The position numbers and the translations under genes are program-made. From contig NZ_CYPW01000008.1 in the NCBI RefSeq assembly GCF_001458175.1, positions 62,001-126,000 of the forward strand: a stretch of DNA of 64,000 bases, given 5' to 3'. Source of the DNA: Shimia marina. GTDB lineage: Bacteria > Pseudomonadota > Alphaproteobacteria > Rhodobacterales > Rhodobacteraceae. The notes beneath the pieces are model-generated. The model worked only from the letters and a program-made list of their open reading frames with translations. It did not search any database and was not told the origin of the DNA. Of the stretch, positions 30,917-39,986 are shown piece after piece (the stretch's first letter is position 1; every line of letters starts with the position of its first letter).

Positions 30917-33254
30917 TGCCGTCCATACCGTCACTGGCGAGGTCTTCCGGGACGGCTGGAGCCGAATCCGAGGCTCGATGCAGGGGCTGCATGTCGCCAA
31001 GCAGAGCCAGCTTTCGCGCGCGGCAGCAGGGCATCGGCCAGCGGTCTTCAAGGCGATCCGGGGTGGGGGCACGCATACCAAATCGCAGCTCGCAAACCAG
31101 CTCGATTACCTCACCACCAAGTCCACCCATATCGTGGACAGTAGCGGGTTCCTGGATGGCAAGACGAAGCTCGAGGCGGGTGACATCAAGGACCTGACGG
31201 AGCGCTTTGCCAAGCGGTGGGATGCGGGCTTCAAGCCCAGGCTCGGACAGACCACCCACATGCTCATGTCCTTCCCCGTGGGCACGCGTGGGGAGGATGT
31301 GCGCGACATTGCGACGGACGTGGCCGAGCGGTTCTTCCAGACCGACGCGGGGCATTTCGACTACATCATCGCGGTGCATGAGGACCGCGATCACCCGCAT
31401 GCGCATCTGGTGCTGAACCGTCGCTCGCAGGAAGGCGAGTTCTTCTTTCTGGGGCGCAATCATCGCTTCAACTATGATGATTTCCGCCTCGCCATGGTCG
31501 AGGAGGCGGAGAAGTACGGCGTGCGGCTGGAAGCCACGCGCCGGGTGGATCGCGGGGTTGTGCATTACCCAGCCCCTACCCGCGAGGTTTATGCGGCGAA
31601 AGAAGAGGGTCGCGCACCCCGCGAGCGCGAACGCGTGGGGGCCGACTTGACCCGGACGCTGGCGGAGATCGCCAACACCAGAACCGTCTACCATTCGCTT
31701 GCCGTGGAGGCCTCCCGGGAGACCTCCGAGGTCCGCGGGGCCCGCGAAGACATTGCCGCGGCACTCTTCCGCGCGGGCGAGGTGCTGGCGCATGGCGGGC
31801 AGGTGGACCGAACAGGAGATGTGTATATGGCCGAGGATCAAAGCTTCGAGGATCTGAGAAGCCTCTATGCGGAAAAGCTCGCGCGGGTGCAGGGCATGAT
31901 CGCCGAGAAGTCTGACGCGGAACGTCCCGTGCTGGAAAAACGCCTCATCGAGATCCAGACGCAGGTCCAGCACATGCAGCCCTTGGGGCTGCGCTCGGGT
32001 TCGCTCTCAGACGCGCCCTCGGAGGGCGGGATCTATTCCGAGGCCAATATTGACGCCAGCCAGCGCGAGCGACTGGCCGAGCCCGATCTGAGATCGCGCA
32101 TTGACGCGGCACTACACGGCACGGGGATCAGCACATCGGAAGTGGTGGCCCGGATCGAGACGGGCGCCTCAAATGCAGCGCTCGAGCATCAATGGATCGC
32201 CAATGATCTCTCCAAAGTGGCTGAGGCGCGCGATCTGAACCTTGAACGCCGCGCCAATCTGGAACAGGCGCGCGATATTCTCAACGATGTGCACGTCGAA
32301 CTTGGCACGCTTTTGGAGCGGGAAAACGTGCTGCGCCGGGACGGCGTTGTGGAAGCCGAACCGGTCAGCGAGCGGTTCCACTATCAGGAGGACGCGGTCC
32401 GGGAGATGGAAGGGACAATCCGTCAGGAGATGCGCACGGAGGGTCTGACAGCGCAGCAGATCGACGACCGGGAGCGGGAGGTTGTCTCAAGGGCGGAGCG
32501 CCGGATCGAGACGGAGCAGCGCACGTATCTCGAAGCACATCCGGAACTGCTCGCACGGCCTGGCGATGTGATCGACCGGTCTGAGCCCTACAAGGAGACC
32601 ATCACCGATGTGGCCCGCGCCAGCGAGATCACCCGCGAGGTCGACCGGATCATGGAGGTACGCGACCTCCGCACGTCCGTTGCGGATGCTGTCGCAGATG
32701 ACTTGCGCGCGCGCTATCCGGACATGCCGTCCCACCTCACCCGTGGGCTCGGCGCGACCTATGCGGCCGTCGCCGAGATACGCGACACGGAGGCCATCAA
32801 TCAGGTCCGCCGCGAAACCGTGATGCGCGAGGGGCTTGGGGTTGGCACCCGCGACGAAGTTCTCGCGGCTCGCGATGAAACTGCGCCGCTGTCTGAACGT
32901 TCCGACCGCATCGCAGACGAGATTGTGCGTGTCCTGGATCATGAGCGGGCGGGAGAGTTGTCCGCGCCCTTCGAGACCGAGGCGGAGCGGGACGCTTTCC
33001 GCGAGGAGATCGCGCGGGTGCTAGACGACCGCCAATTGGGCCGGCTCACTTCCGGCGATGCCGATGCGCTGGACAAGGTTCTCGAGGACCGTCTCGACCG
33101 GCTCTATGTGGCCAAGGTCTACCTGCAATCGGATGCCGCGACGGCCAACACCGAGGCCCTGCGCCAAGTGGTCGATGATCTCGCCGACGCCGAATACGAA
33201 AAACACCGCGCGACAGACGTGGATGGCGAAACCGAGAGGGGTCAGGTCCATTGA
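30903..33254 (+). CDS. Relaxase/mobilisation nuclease
   Basis: The product is 783 aa from ATG 30903. The relaxase domain fills roughly residues 40-230, with the three-histidine metal motif H164-P-H166-A-H168-L-V-L-N172 and an upstream F-P-x-G-T block. The catalytic tyrosine was not assigned; Y at L-D-Y near residue 67 is one candidate. Residues 300-780 are charged, coiled and repetitive in E/R/D, lacking a recognised helicase or primase. It would nick oriT, bind the 5' end and lead DNA through the VirB channel. Stop and start overlap with the coupling-protein gene (4 nt). Confidence 0.88.
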   Translation: MRLNDAVHTVTGEVFRDGWSRIRGSMQGLHVAKQSQLSRAAAGHRPAVFKAIRGGGTHTKSQLANQLDYLTTKSTHIVDSSGFLDGKTKLEAGDIKDLTERFAKRWDAGFKPRLGQTTHMLMSFPVGTRGEDVRDIATDVAERFFQTDAGHFDYIIAVHEDRDHPHAHLVLNRRSQEGEFFFLGRNHRFNYDDFRLAMVEEAEKYGVRLEATRRVDRGVVHYPAPTREVYAAKEEGRAPRERERVGADLTRTLAEIANTRTVYHSLAVEASRETSEVRGAREDIAAALFRAGEVLAHGGQVDRTGDVYMAEDQSFEDLRSLYAEKLARVQGMIAEKSDAERPVLEKRLIEIQTQVQHMQPLGLRSGSLSDAPSEGGIYSEANIDASQRERLAEPDLRSRIDAALHGTGISTSEVVARIETGASNAALEHQWIANDLSKVAEARDLNLERRANLEQARDILNDVHVELGTLLERENVLRRDGVVEAEPVSERFHYQEDAVREMEGTIRQEMRTEGLTAQQIDDREREVVSRAERRIETEQRTYLEAHPELLARPGDVIDRSEPYKETITDVARASEITREVDRIMEVRDLRTSVADAVADDLRARYPDMPSHLTRGLGATYAAVAEIRDTEAINQVRRETVMREGLGVGTRDEVLAARDETAPLSERSDRIADEIVRVLDHERAGELSAPFETEAERDAFREEIARVLDDRQLGRLTSGDADALDKVLEDRLDRLYVAKVYLQSDAATANTEALRQVVDDLADAEYEKHRATDVDGETERGQVH

Positions 33255-35263
33255 GCGCCTCCATGGGAAAGGTGCGGATCGCCACGGGTGTCTTGCTCGT
33301 GACGCTGGTGACCGCCGCGATAGGCTACACCATCGCCTCGGCGGTGCTGACCTACCAGGATCTCGGCTTCGGGGCCGAGTTCGACTTTGCTTATATCGCG
33401 CAGAACTATCTGGCGATTCTCGATCGCCGCCCCGAGGATGCCCAGCTCATCCATCTGATCATCGGCAGCTTTGCCGCCGCCGGCATGATGCTGAGCCTCG
33501 CCCTGTCAGGGTCCGCCCTGACACGCTTTGGCCAGACCCATTGGCAGACCGCGCGCGAGATGAAGGCCAATGGCTTCTTCGGGGCCCCCGGGACCGGGTT
33601 CATCCTCGGCAAACTCGGCTCTCCTAAATCCCGCGCGAAGTACATCTGCTCGAAGGTCTTCCCACACGCGCTGATCGTGGCCCCCACGGGTCGCGGCAAG
33701 ACCACGGGCTTTGTCATTCCGAACCTGCTGACCTGGCAAGGCTCCGCCGTGACGCTCGATGTGAAGGGCGAGTGTTTCGAGGCCACGGCCCGGCACCGCG
33801 CCGCCCAAGGTGACAAGGTCTATCGCTTTGCCCCTACCGATTGGGAGGGCAAGCGCACGCATCGCTACAATCCGCTCCTGCGCATCTTCGAACTGAAAGA
33901 CCCCGCGCGCCAGCAAATGGAATTGCAGCTCCTCGCGACGCTGTTCCTGCAGAGCGACAATGACCGGGTGCAGGGCCTTCTCAAAGGCGGGATCGATCTC
34001 TTCGTGGCGGCAGGGCTCTTGGCCTTCCAGCGCAAGCGTCCGACCTTGGGCGAGATCTACCGCATCGCCGCCTCGGGCGGGAACAAGCAAAAGGAGTATT
34101 TCGCACGGGGTCATGAGGTGGAGAACAGGGCCGCCAAGCTGATCTTCACGCGGCTTGCCTCAACCAACAACGACACGCTGACCTCCTACGTTTCGCTTTT
34201 GATGACCTCGGGGCTCGATCAATGGCAGAACCCAGCCATTGATGAAGCGACGGCGGTGTCGGACTTTGATTTCCGCACGATCCGCAAGAAGCCCTTCTCG
34301 GTCTATCTCGTTGTCCAGCCGTTGATGGTGAAGCCACTGGCGCCCCTGATCCGCCTCTTCTTCTCCGATCTTCTCTCCGCCATGCAGGAAAAGGACCCCG
34401 GGCCGGATGAGCCGTGGCCCGTGATGATCATGCTCGACGAGTTCAACCGTTTGGGGAAGATGCCCATCGTGGTCGAGAGCATCGAAACCCTGCGGACCTA
34501 TCGCGGCCACCTGGCAGTGGTCACCCAGACCATCCCCGCCCTCGATGAAATCTATGGTGAGAACACCCGCCGTGCCCTGCAAGGCAACGCTGGTGTAAAG
34601 CTCTACTTGACGCCCTCCGACGAAAAAACCGTCGAGGAGCTGAGCAAGGCTGTCGGCAAGACCACGAAAACCGTGGTCACCCGCTCGCAGTCTATCGGCA
34701 AGAACCCCTTCGAGGGCCGCAGCCAGTCGACCCGAACGGAAGAAAGCTCGCTGCTCCCCGAAGATGAGGCGCGCCGCCTGCCGCTCGACGAGATCGTCAT
34801 GGTGATCGATGCGCAAATGCCGGTCCGCGCAAAACGGATCCAGTATTTTGATGATCGGCTGTTCAAGGCGATCCACGCGGCTCAGACGGGCGAGTTGCCG
34901 TTTCCGCAGCCTGGGGGAGGGGGGCCGCAGGGCAATCTGCCGCCGAGTATGCGCGCCATGCCGATGACACCGCCACCGAACGGGTCAAGCGGACCCGGGG
35001 CCGACGCGGAGGGTGTACGCCAGGCTGCTGATGGCAAACCGTCAGGGAAAACTGATGTCGCTCCAAAGAAGACCGCGCCTGTCGTTCAAGCTGTGATCGC
35101 CGAGGAACAGCGACAGATGGAGATGGATTTTGAGGGCCTGGTCGCGGATGCCGAGACAGTGGGGGTGGATGATGACGCGCAGATGCGCTCTGCCGTTGAT
35201 GGCTTGGACGATATGGAAGCGATGCTGCAGGAGGAGGGTGGCAAAAAGCCAATTCACCGGTAG
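33251..35263 (+). CDS. Type IV coupling protein (VirD4/TraG family)
   Basis: The 670-aa protein has two N-terminal membrane helices (about residues 7-30 and 70-95), Walker A A-P-T-G147-R-G-K-T-T, a V-T-L-D-V-K-G-E-C-F-E motif and Walker B M-L-D396-E-F-N-R-L-G-K-M. The C-terminus after about 560 is P/G-rich then acidic. It is the ATPase that recruits the relaxosome to the secretion channel; the VirB channel genes lie about 21 kb away on the other strand. Confidence 0.93.
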   Translation: MSASMGKVRIATGVLLVTLVTAAIGYTIASAVLTYQDLGFGAEFDFAYIAQNYLAILDRRPEDAQLIHLIIGSFAAAGMMLSLALSGSALTRFGQTHWQTAREMKANGFFGAPGTGFILGKLGSPKSRAKYICSKVFPHALIVAPTGRGKTTGFVIPNLLTWQGSAVTLDVKGECFEATARHRAAQGDKVYRFAPTDWEGKRTHRYNPLLRIFELKDPARQQMELQLLATLFLQSDNDRVQGLLKGGIDLFVAAGLLAFQRKRPTLGEIYRIAASGGNKQKEYFARGHEVENRAAKLIFTRLASTNNDTLTSYVSLLMTSGLDQWQNPAIDEATAVSDFDFRTIRKKPFSVYLVVQPLMVKPLAPLIRLFFSDLLSAMQEKDPGPDEPWPVMIMLDEFNRLGKMPIVVESIETLRTYRGHLAVVTQTIPALDEIYGENTRRALQGNAGVKLYLTPSDEKTVEELSKAVGKTTKTVVTRSQSIGKNPFEGRSQSTRTEESSLLPEDEARRLPLDEIVMVIDAQMPVRAKRIQYFDDRLFKAIHAAQTGELPFPQPGGGGPQGNLPPSMRAMPMTPPPNGSSGPGADAEGVRQAADGKPSGKTDVAPKKTAPVVQAVIAEEQRQMEMDFEGLVADAETVGVDDDAQMRSAVDGLDDMEAMLQEEGGKKPIHR

Positions 35264-35435
35264 GGCGGTGGGCATGGTCTGACGGTCATAGAGGGCGGGA
35301 AGCGGTCATTCACTGCACTTGGCGCCAAGGTCTGCTACGCGGACAAAGTGCCCTTTCGCTGCAGCAGCAACAAGGTCTGCTTCCACGTCGTCCTAGGTGC
35401 CGCCCCAAAGATATCAATCATGCATATCACCTAAG

Positions 35436-36374
35436 CTATTCGATCTGGTGCTTGTCATGTCCAAACAGCGGCGCCTCGACGTCACAAGCTTCATTACGCT
35501 CAAATTCCAGCGTGGAATGATCAATCCCAAACTCAGCGCCAATTTGCGTCTTTAGCTCTGCCTTGATCTGCTCCAACTGGCCCCATGCAACATCTTCGAC
35601 GACGACATGCGCATCGAGCGCTGGAGCATTCTCTTCCATCTGCCACAAGTGCACATGGTGGACGTCGCTAACGCCCTCTGTTTGGCGCAAAACGGCCACC
35701 ACGTCACCTCCATCAATGTCCGGCGGGCTGCCAAGCATCAGCGTCCGGATCGGGCCACCAATCTCAGCGAAGGCCAGGTACAGAATATAGAGCGCGATAC
35801 CAATCGTGATCGCAGGATCAACCCAACGCATGTCATAGAGGATGATCAGCGTGCCACCGACAATCACAGCGACTGAAGCCAAAGCGTCGGAGAGGTTGTG
35901 GAGGAACAAGGCGCGGGTGTTCTGGCTGCCCTTCTGCATGGAATAGGTCAACCCCGCCGTCAGGGCATCAACCACCAGTGCCAGTCCCGCGATGATGACG
36001 ACTGTCCACCCTTTCACCTCAGGCGGCTCGATAAGGCGCATGCCGCCTTCATAGATCAGATAGAGCCCGATCACGATCAGCGTCGTGTAGTTGATCAAGG
36101 CCGCCACGGTCTCGATCCGGCCATAGCCGAAGGTCATTCGCTCATCAGCGGGCCGCCGCGCGATCTTGCGGGCCGCAAAGGCAATGACAAGCGCGGCCAT
36201 GTCCGAGAAGTTATGCAGCGCATCCGCGATCAGGGCGAGAGACCCTGCGAAGATGCCGCCGACGATCTGCGCAACCGTCAGAAGACCGTTCGCCCAAATC
36301 GCAATTGCTACCCGGCGATCCCCGCTGGACGGGTCCAGATGGGCATGGCTGTGACCATGGTGATCATGCGGCAC
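35436..36374 (-). CDS. Cation diffusion facilitator (Zn/Cd/Co exporter, CzcD-like)
   Basis: The 312-aa protein starts with a His-rich tail (H-D-H-H-G-H-S-H-A-H), has six membrane helices carrying the paired motifs H-N-F-S-D (helix II) and H-N-L-S-D (helix V), and ends in a cytoplasmic domain with H-V-H-L-W. CDF proteins export divalent metals by proton antiport. GTG 36374 is favoured because AGGGAG lies 6 nt upstream; ATGs at 36389 and 36401 are alternatives. It overlaps the transglutaminase gene by 11 nt, so both are expressed from the MerR-type promoter near 37170. Confidence 0.88.
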   Translation of the reverse strand: MPHDHHGHSHAHLDPSSGDRRVAIAIWANGLLTVAQIVGGIFAGSLALIADALHNFSDMAALVIAFAARKIARRPADERMTFGYGRIETVAALINYTTLIVIGLYLIYEGGMRLIEPPEVKGWTVVIIAGLALVVDALTAGLTYSMQKGSQNTRALFLHNLSDALASVAVIVGGTLIILYDMRWVDPAITIGIALYILYLAFAEIGGPIRTLMLGSPPDIDGGDVVAVLRQTEGVSDVHHVHLWQMEENAPALDAHVVVEDVAWGQLEQIKAELKTQIGAEFGIDHSTLEFERNEACDVEAPLFGHDKHQIE

Positions 36375-37125
36375 GGGTCTCTCCCTCATGCTGGTGCGCA
36401 ATTGAGGCGTCGGGTTTCAGACGGCCTGCGCGGAAGGCCCGCACACGCGCATTCATCCAGTGCCGGATGATGTTCCGATAGAGCCATCCGCGCAAACGCC
36501 CGAATTTCTGCTCATGCTCTGCATAGAAAGCGTCGGGCGTGTCGAACGTTCCGAAATCCTGCACGATCCCGGTATCCTGGATATATGTGTCCTGCCCTGT
36601 CCACTCGACAGGCGGCGCGTTGAGGCAATCCGTCCCAGCACCGTAACCGCACAGACTCTCGCGGTCGGTAAACGACGATTGCAGAACCTTCAGGAACGCG
36701 CTGTCGAGAATGAAGCCTTCGAGATTGATCCACTTGCCGTCCAGTGCGACCTCGATCCACGAATGCAGGATCTCTTCCGGCGCAATCGGGTAGACCAGCT
36801 CCGGCACAACACCGCGCTGAAGGCCCTTGTGGATCGTGAACCCGTGGATTCTGCACTTTATGCCCACACCCCGAAGGAGCGCCATAAGGAGCGTGCCCTT
36901 CGTATTGCACTGACCATAGCCATCAGACAGCACCTCGGACGCTGGAATGTCGTCGGCGCGGTTGTAGCCGAAGGCGATCTCGTTGCGGATATAGTCATAG
37001 ATCGCGCCAATCTTGTCGGTGTCGGACAGATCACGCCAACCCCTTGCAGCGATGAGCTCCGCTATGGGCGCCGCCCCAAAATCCAGGATCGGGGTTGCGG
37101 TCAATAAAGGGTCATTATGTGCCAC
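36364..37125 (-). CDS. Transglutaminase-like cysteine protease
   Basis: The 253-aa protein shows the transglutaminase-core triad pattern: G-Y-G-Q-C-N-T-K-G-T-L (catalytic Cys), L-H-S-W-I-E-V (His) and an acidic residue in the N-L-E-G-F-I-L-D segment. No signal peptide is visible, so it may be cytoplasmic. It starts with GTG after AGGAG. It is the first gene after a MerR-type promoter and is coupled to the CDF exporter, an association not explained by known metal-efflux mechanisms. Confidence 0.8.
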   Translation of the reverse strand: MAHNDPLLTATPILDFGAAPIAELIAARGWRDLSDTDKIGAIYDYIRNEIAFGYNRADDIPASEVLSDGYGQCNTKGTLLMALLRGVGIKCRIHGFTIHKGLQRGVVPELVYPIAPEEILHSWIEVALDGKWINLEGFILDSAFLKVLQSSFTDRESLCGYGAGTDCLNAPPVEWTGQDTYIQDTGIVQDFGTFDTPDAFYAEHEQKFGRLRGWLYRNIIRHWMNARVRAFRAGRLKPDASIAHQHEGETRAA

Positions 37126-37154
37126 GATGGGGCTCCTCGAATCTTTCGAGTACA

Positions 37155-37185
37155 GAGATAATTGCTACAGTCGCTGTAGGTTCAA
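37155..37185 (-). promoter_or_regulatory. MerR-type promoter for transglutaminase-CDF operon
   Basis: On the - strand TTGAAC (-35) is followed after exactly 19 bp by TATCTC (-10). The spacer contains the perfect dyad CTACAG-CGA-CTGTAG. Overlong 19-20 bp spacers with a central dyad are diagnostic of MerR-family activation. Confidence 0.82.
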
Positions 37186-37216
37186 GCAAAAACTTCGAAT
37201 AGTTTTCTGTGCTCAC

Positions 37217-37645
37217 TCACACCCCAATTTGATCGTGCTCGGTCAGACACTCCGAATGGTCTCTTAGCACTTCAAGGACGCGGCATTGCGATGCGTTGCC
37301 GCCACTACATTCCTTGACCATGCGTTTCAATTCCGCGCGCAACGCTTTCAAGCGCTCCATTCTCTGCTCAACGAGCTTCAATTGTCGGCGTGCGATCTCA
37401 TCGGCTTCGTGACAGGGCCGGTCCGGCGCGTCGGACAAATCAAGCAACTCCCGGATCGCGTCGAGCGGAAATCCCAACTGTCTGCTGTGCCGGATGAATG
37501 CGAGGCGATCAAGTTCAGCGTCACCATAGCGACGTTGCCCGCCTTCAGTCCGACCAGGTTCCGGCATCAATCCAATCTGCTCATAGTAGCGGATCGTCTG
37601 AACCTTGGTGCCGGTCCTCTTCGCAAGAGTCCCAATTGTGAGCAT
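37217..37645 (-). CDS. MerR-family metal-responsive regulator (PbrR/ZntR-like)
   Basis: The 142-aa protein has the MerR winged HTH (I-G-T-L-A-K-R-T-G-T-K-V-Q-T-I-R-Y-Y-E-Q-I-G-L), a long dimerisation helix and cysteines at 78, 113, 121 and 133. C78 and C113 with a nearby third Cys match the metal sites of PbrR, CadR and ZntR, so Pb(II), Cd(II) or Zn(II) is the likely inducer. It is transcribed toward the transglutaminase-CDF operon and divergently from the SCO-Dsb operon; four matching promoters occur in the window. Confidence 0.9.
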   Translation of the reverse strand: MLTIGTLAKRTGTKVQTIRYYEQIGLMPEPGRTEGGQRRYGDAELDRLAFIRHSRQLGFPLDAIRELLDLSDAPDRPCHEADEIARRQLKLVEQRMERLKALRAELKRMVKECSGGNASQCRVLEVLRDHSECLTEHDQIGV

Positions 37646-37750
37646 GTCGAAACCCCGTTAATCCTCTAGTGAATGTAGATTTATCTCACTCATGGCGCAA
37701 CCGCGGAAATCACGTTTTGGCGATCTCTGGCGCGCTCTTTAGAAAACCAC

Positions 37751-37781
37751 TTGAACCTACAGTAGCTAGAGGATGTAAACC
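37751..37781 (+). promoter_or_regulatory. MerR-type promoter for the SCO-Dsb-PCuAC operon
   Basis: TTGAAC is followed after 19 bp by TAAACC; the spacer holds CCTACAG-TAG-CTAGAGG, an imperfect dyad. Transcription would start near 37788, which excludes the upstream in-frame ATG of the first gene and supports the GTG at 37816. Confidence 0.8.
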
Positions 37782-37815
37782 GGCTCAAAACCGAGAATCA
37801 AACGGGCGAAATAAC

Positions 37816-38415
37816 GTGCGTCTTTCAGTTATTCAGAGACTATTGTGGGGTCTGGCAGGCACAGCGCTTCTTGCCTTTGCGGCATTCCAGTATTTCGAAC
37901 CTTCGACCGATACCGACGCTAATGCCTCTAACCCTGCGTTTTACGCCGATTTCGAACTGACCGATCATCGTGGATTGGTGCAGACGGATGAGTACTTTGC
38001 CGGGCGGTGGATGCTTGTCTTTTTTGGCTTTGCCAACTGCCCAGATGTATGCCCAACGACGCTCGCCGAAGTTGCCGCCGTCATGGAAGACCTAGGAACA
38101 GATGCAGAGAAAATACAGCCTATCTTCATCTCGATTGATCCTGAACGCGACACACCCGCTGCGCTGGCCGAGTATGTGCCCTTGTTCAATGCAGGCATCA
38201 TTGGGCTGACCGGCACGCCGGAGCAGATTGCTGAGACGTCCGAGACCTTTCCGATCTTCTATGAGCGGATCGAGGAGGCCTCAGCACCAAATGGCTACAC
38301 AATGGGCCACACATCGCATCTATTCCTCTTCGATCCAAAGGCGCGCTTCACCGACTCTTGGGCTTATGGCACCTCTGCCGAAGAGATACTTACCGATCTA
38401 AGAGAGAGGCTCTGA
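37816..38415 (+). CDS. SCO1/SenC-type copper/thiol protein, copy 1
   Basis: The 199-aa protein has one N-terminal membrane anchor (about residues 5-25) and a thioredoxin fold with C75-P-D-V-C79-P and a distal H168 (G-H-T-S-H), the copper ligands of SCO proteins. SCO proteins deliver copper to cytochrome oxidase CuA or act as thiol reductases. The GTG start is chosen from the promoter position; the SD is weak. It is the first of seven closely packed + strand genes ending with DUF411. Confidence 0.88.
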   Translation: MRLSVIQRLLWGLAGTALLAFAAFQYFEPSTDTDANASNPAFYADFELTDHRGLVQTDEYFAGRWMLVFFGFANCPDVCPTTLAEVAAVMEDLGTDAEKIQPIFISIDPERDTPAALAEYVPLFNAGIIGLTGTPEQIAETSETFPIFYERIEEASAPNGYTMGHTSHLFLFDPKARFTDSWAYGTSAEEILTDLRERL

Positions 38416-38420
38416 CCCAA

Positions 38421-38843
38421 ATGAACCGATTATACGGAGAAACTGCCCTCGGGCTGGCTTGGGTGATCGCCCTCATCGCCTCGCTTGCTGTTCTGTTCAT
38501 TGGCGAAGTGCTGGGGCAGACACCTTGTGTTCTTTGCTGGTTCCAGCGCGCCTTCATGTTTCCACTGGCGATAATTCTTGGGCTGGGACTATGGTGGCAA
38601 GATCCGCGTGTTGGTCGGTACGGTGTCGTACTCGCACTTGGTGGCGCAGCAGTGGCTGCTTGGCATATGGGGTTATATGTCGGGATCATACCTGAACGCG
38701 TCCAACCTTGTACTGCGACGGGGCCCTCTTGCACTGACGACAACCAGTTGGTGTTAGGCATCCCCATTCCGCTGATGGCCGTTGTTACATTTGCGCTTAT
38801 TGGTGCGCTTTCAGTCCTATCTCTCAAGGAGAAAAAATCATGA
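38421..38843 (+). CDS. dsbB: Disulfide bond formation protein DsbB
   Basis: The 140-aa inner-membrane protein has four predicted helices and the two periplasmic cysteine pairs of DsbB, C36-V-L-C39 and C97 ... C104. It re-oxidises DsbA and passes electrons to quinone. It begins 5 nt after the SCO stop and overlaps the DsbA-like gene by 4 nt, a functional pairing. Confidence 0.88.
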   Translation: MNRLYGETALGLAWVIALIASLAVLFIGEVLGQTPCVLCWFQRAFMFPLAIILGLGLWWQDPRVGRYGVVLALGGAAVAAWHMGLYVGIIPERVQPCTATGPSCTDDNQLVLGIPIPLMAVVTFALIGALSVLSLKEKKS

Positions 38844-39499
38844 ACCGACGCGGGTTGATTATTTCCGTTCTCGCAATGGGTGCTGCCGGTTTTGGTGGGG
38901 CCGCGTGGTATGTAAACCAACCAAAACCGTCATCTGAACGTGCGGTTGTCGCGCCAGAGTTGGCGGACGCTTTGATGCGACCATATTCGCCTGTTTTGGG
39001 GCCCGCTGAAGCCCCCGTGACCATCGTTGAGTTCCTCGATCCAGCCTGCGAGGCCTGTCGCGCATTTCACCCCGTCGTAAAAGATATTTTGGACAAAAAT
39101 CCCGAAGCCGTGCGTGTTGTCATACGATACACCCCGTTTCACGGACCGATTTCGGATATAGCCGTCAAGTTGCTAGAAGCGGCCCGGATGCAGGGCAAGT
39201 TCGAACAGGTGCTAAATGCTCTAATGGCTTATCAAGACGCGTGGGCGGCGCATGGGGCGTTTGATCAACAAAAGCTGGGAAAGATCGCGGCCGGAGCCGG
39301 GCTCGATCTCGAACTTGCGATAGAGCAGATGAAATCACCCGATATCGTGGCAATCGTCAATCAGGACAAAGCGGACGTAGAAACAATGGGCGTTCGCCAG
39401 ACCCCAACGTTCTACATCAATGGCAAGCCGCTAGATCCGTTTGGAATGGACGAATTGAGACAACAGGTTGACGCCGAAGTAGCTGCAGTTGGCAGCTAG
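38840..39499 (+). CDS. DsbA-family thiol:disulfide oxidoreductase
   Basis: The 219-aa periplasmic protein has an N-terminal signal/anchor (residues 5-25), the active site C70-E-A-C73 in a thioredoxin fold with helical insertion, and the cis-proline loop Q-T-P-T-F. The C-E-A-C site is seen in the ScsC/DsbA-like group rather than classical DsbA (CPHC). With DsbB upstream it likely introduces or repairs disulfides in periplasmic proteins under metal stress. Confidence 0.87.
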   Translation: MNRRGLIISVLAMGAAGFGGAAWYVNQPKPSSERAVVAPELADALMRPYSPVLGPAEAPVTIVEFLDPACEACRAFHPVVKDILDKNPEAVRVVIRYTPFHGPISDIAVKLLEAARMQGKFEQVLNALMAYQDAWAAHGAFDQQKLGKIAAGAGLDLELAIEQMKSPDIVAIVNQDKADVETMGVRQTPTFYINGKPLDPFGMDELRQQVDAEVAAVGS

Positions 39500-39521
39500 T
39501 GGTCAAAAAGGGAACCGCAAA

Positions 39522-39986
39522 GTGAAGACAGTACTCTATGGCCTGATGGCCGCAAGCATGTTCGCATCAAGCACAGCGACCCCGGTAGAAGCTGGTTCGG
39601 AAGACGTTGTCGTCGAAGATGCCTGGGCGCGCGCGTCAATCGGCGTAAACCGTCCGGGTGTCGCGTATATGACAATCCGCAATACAGGCGACGAGGCTGT
39701 GATACTTACTGGCCTCCGCACGGATTTGGCGATGATGCCTGATATTCACCAGACATCCACAAATGCCGATGGTGTTAGCTCAATGGCACCTGCAGGCGAG
39801 ATCGAGATTGCGCCGGGTGAATCTGTGTCTCTGGAACCGGGTGGCCTTCACGCCATGCTGATGCGCTTGCAGCGACCGATGGCCAAGGGCGAAAGCTTTT
39901 CCTTGACGCTCGACTTCTCGGACGGTGGTGAGATCGTGGTCGAGGTTCCAATTCTAGGTATTGCAGCGCGCGGTCCCGAGAGCTAA
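39522..39986 (+). CDS. PCu(A)C-type periplasmic copper chaperone
   Basis: The 154-aa product has a signal peptide (cleavage near A-G-S) and the PCu(A)C pattern: A-W-A-R-A-S, M-M-P-D-I-H, a Met near residue 93 and G-G-L-H-A-M-L-M-R-L. These Met/His ligands bind Cu(I) for delivery to CuA with SCO. The GTG start follows AAAGGGAA. Its stop overlaps the next SCO gene, so the SCO-PCuAC-SCO cluster is a copper-delivery unit. Confidence 0.88.
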   Translation: MKTVLYGLMAASMFASSTATPVEAGSEDVVVEDAWARASIGVNRPGVAYMTIRNTGDEAVILTGLRTDLAMMPDIHQTSTNADGVSSMAPAGEIEIAPGESVSLEPGGLHAMLMRLQRPMAKGESFSLTLDFSDGGEIVVEVPILGIAARGPES

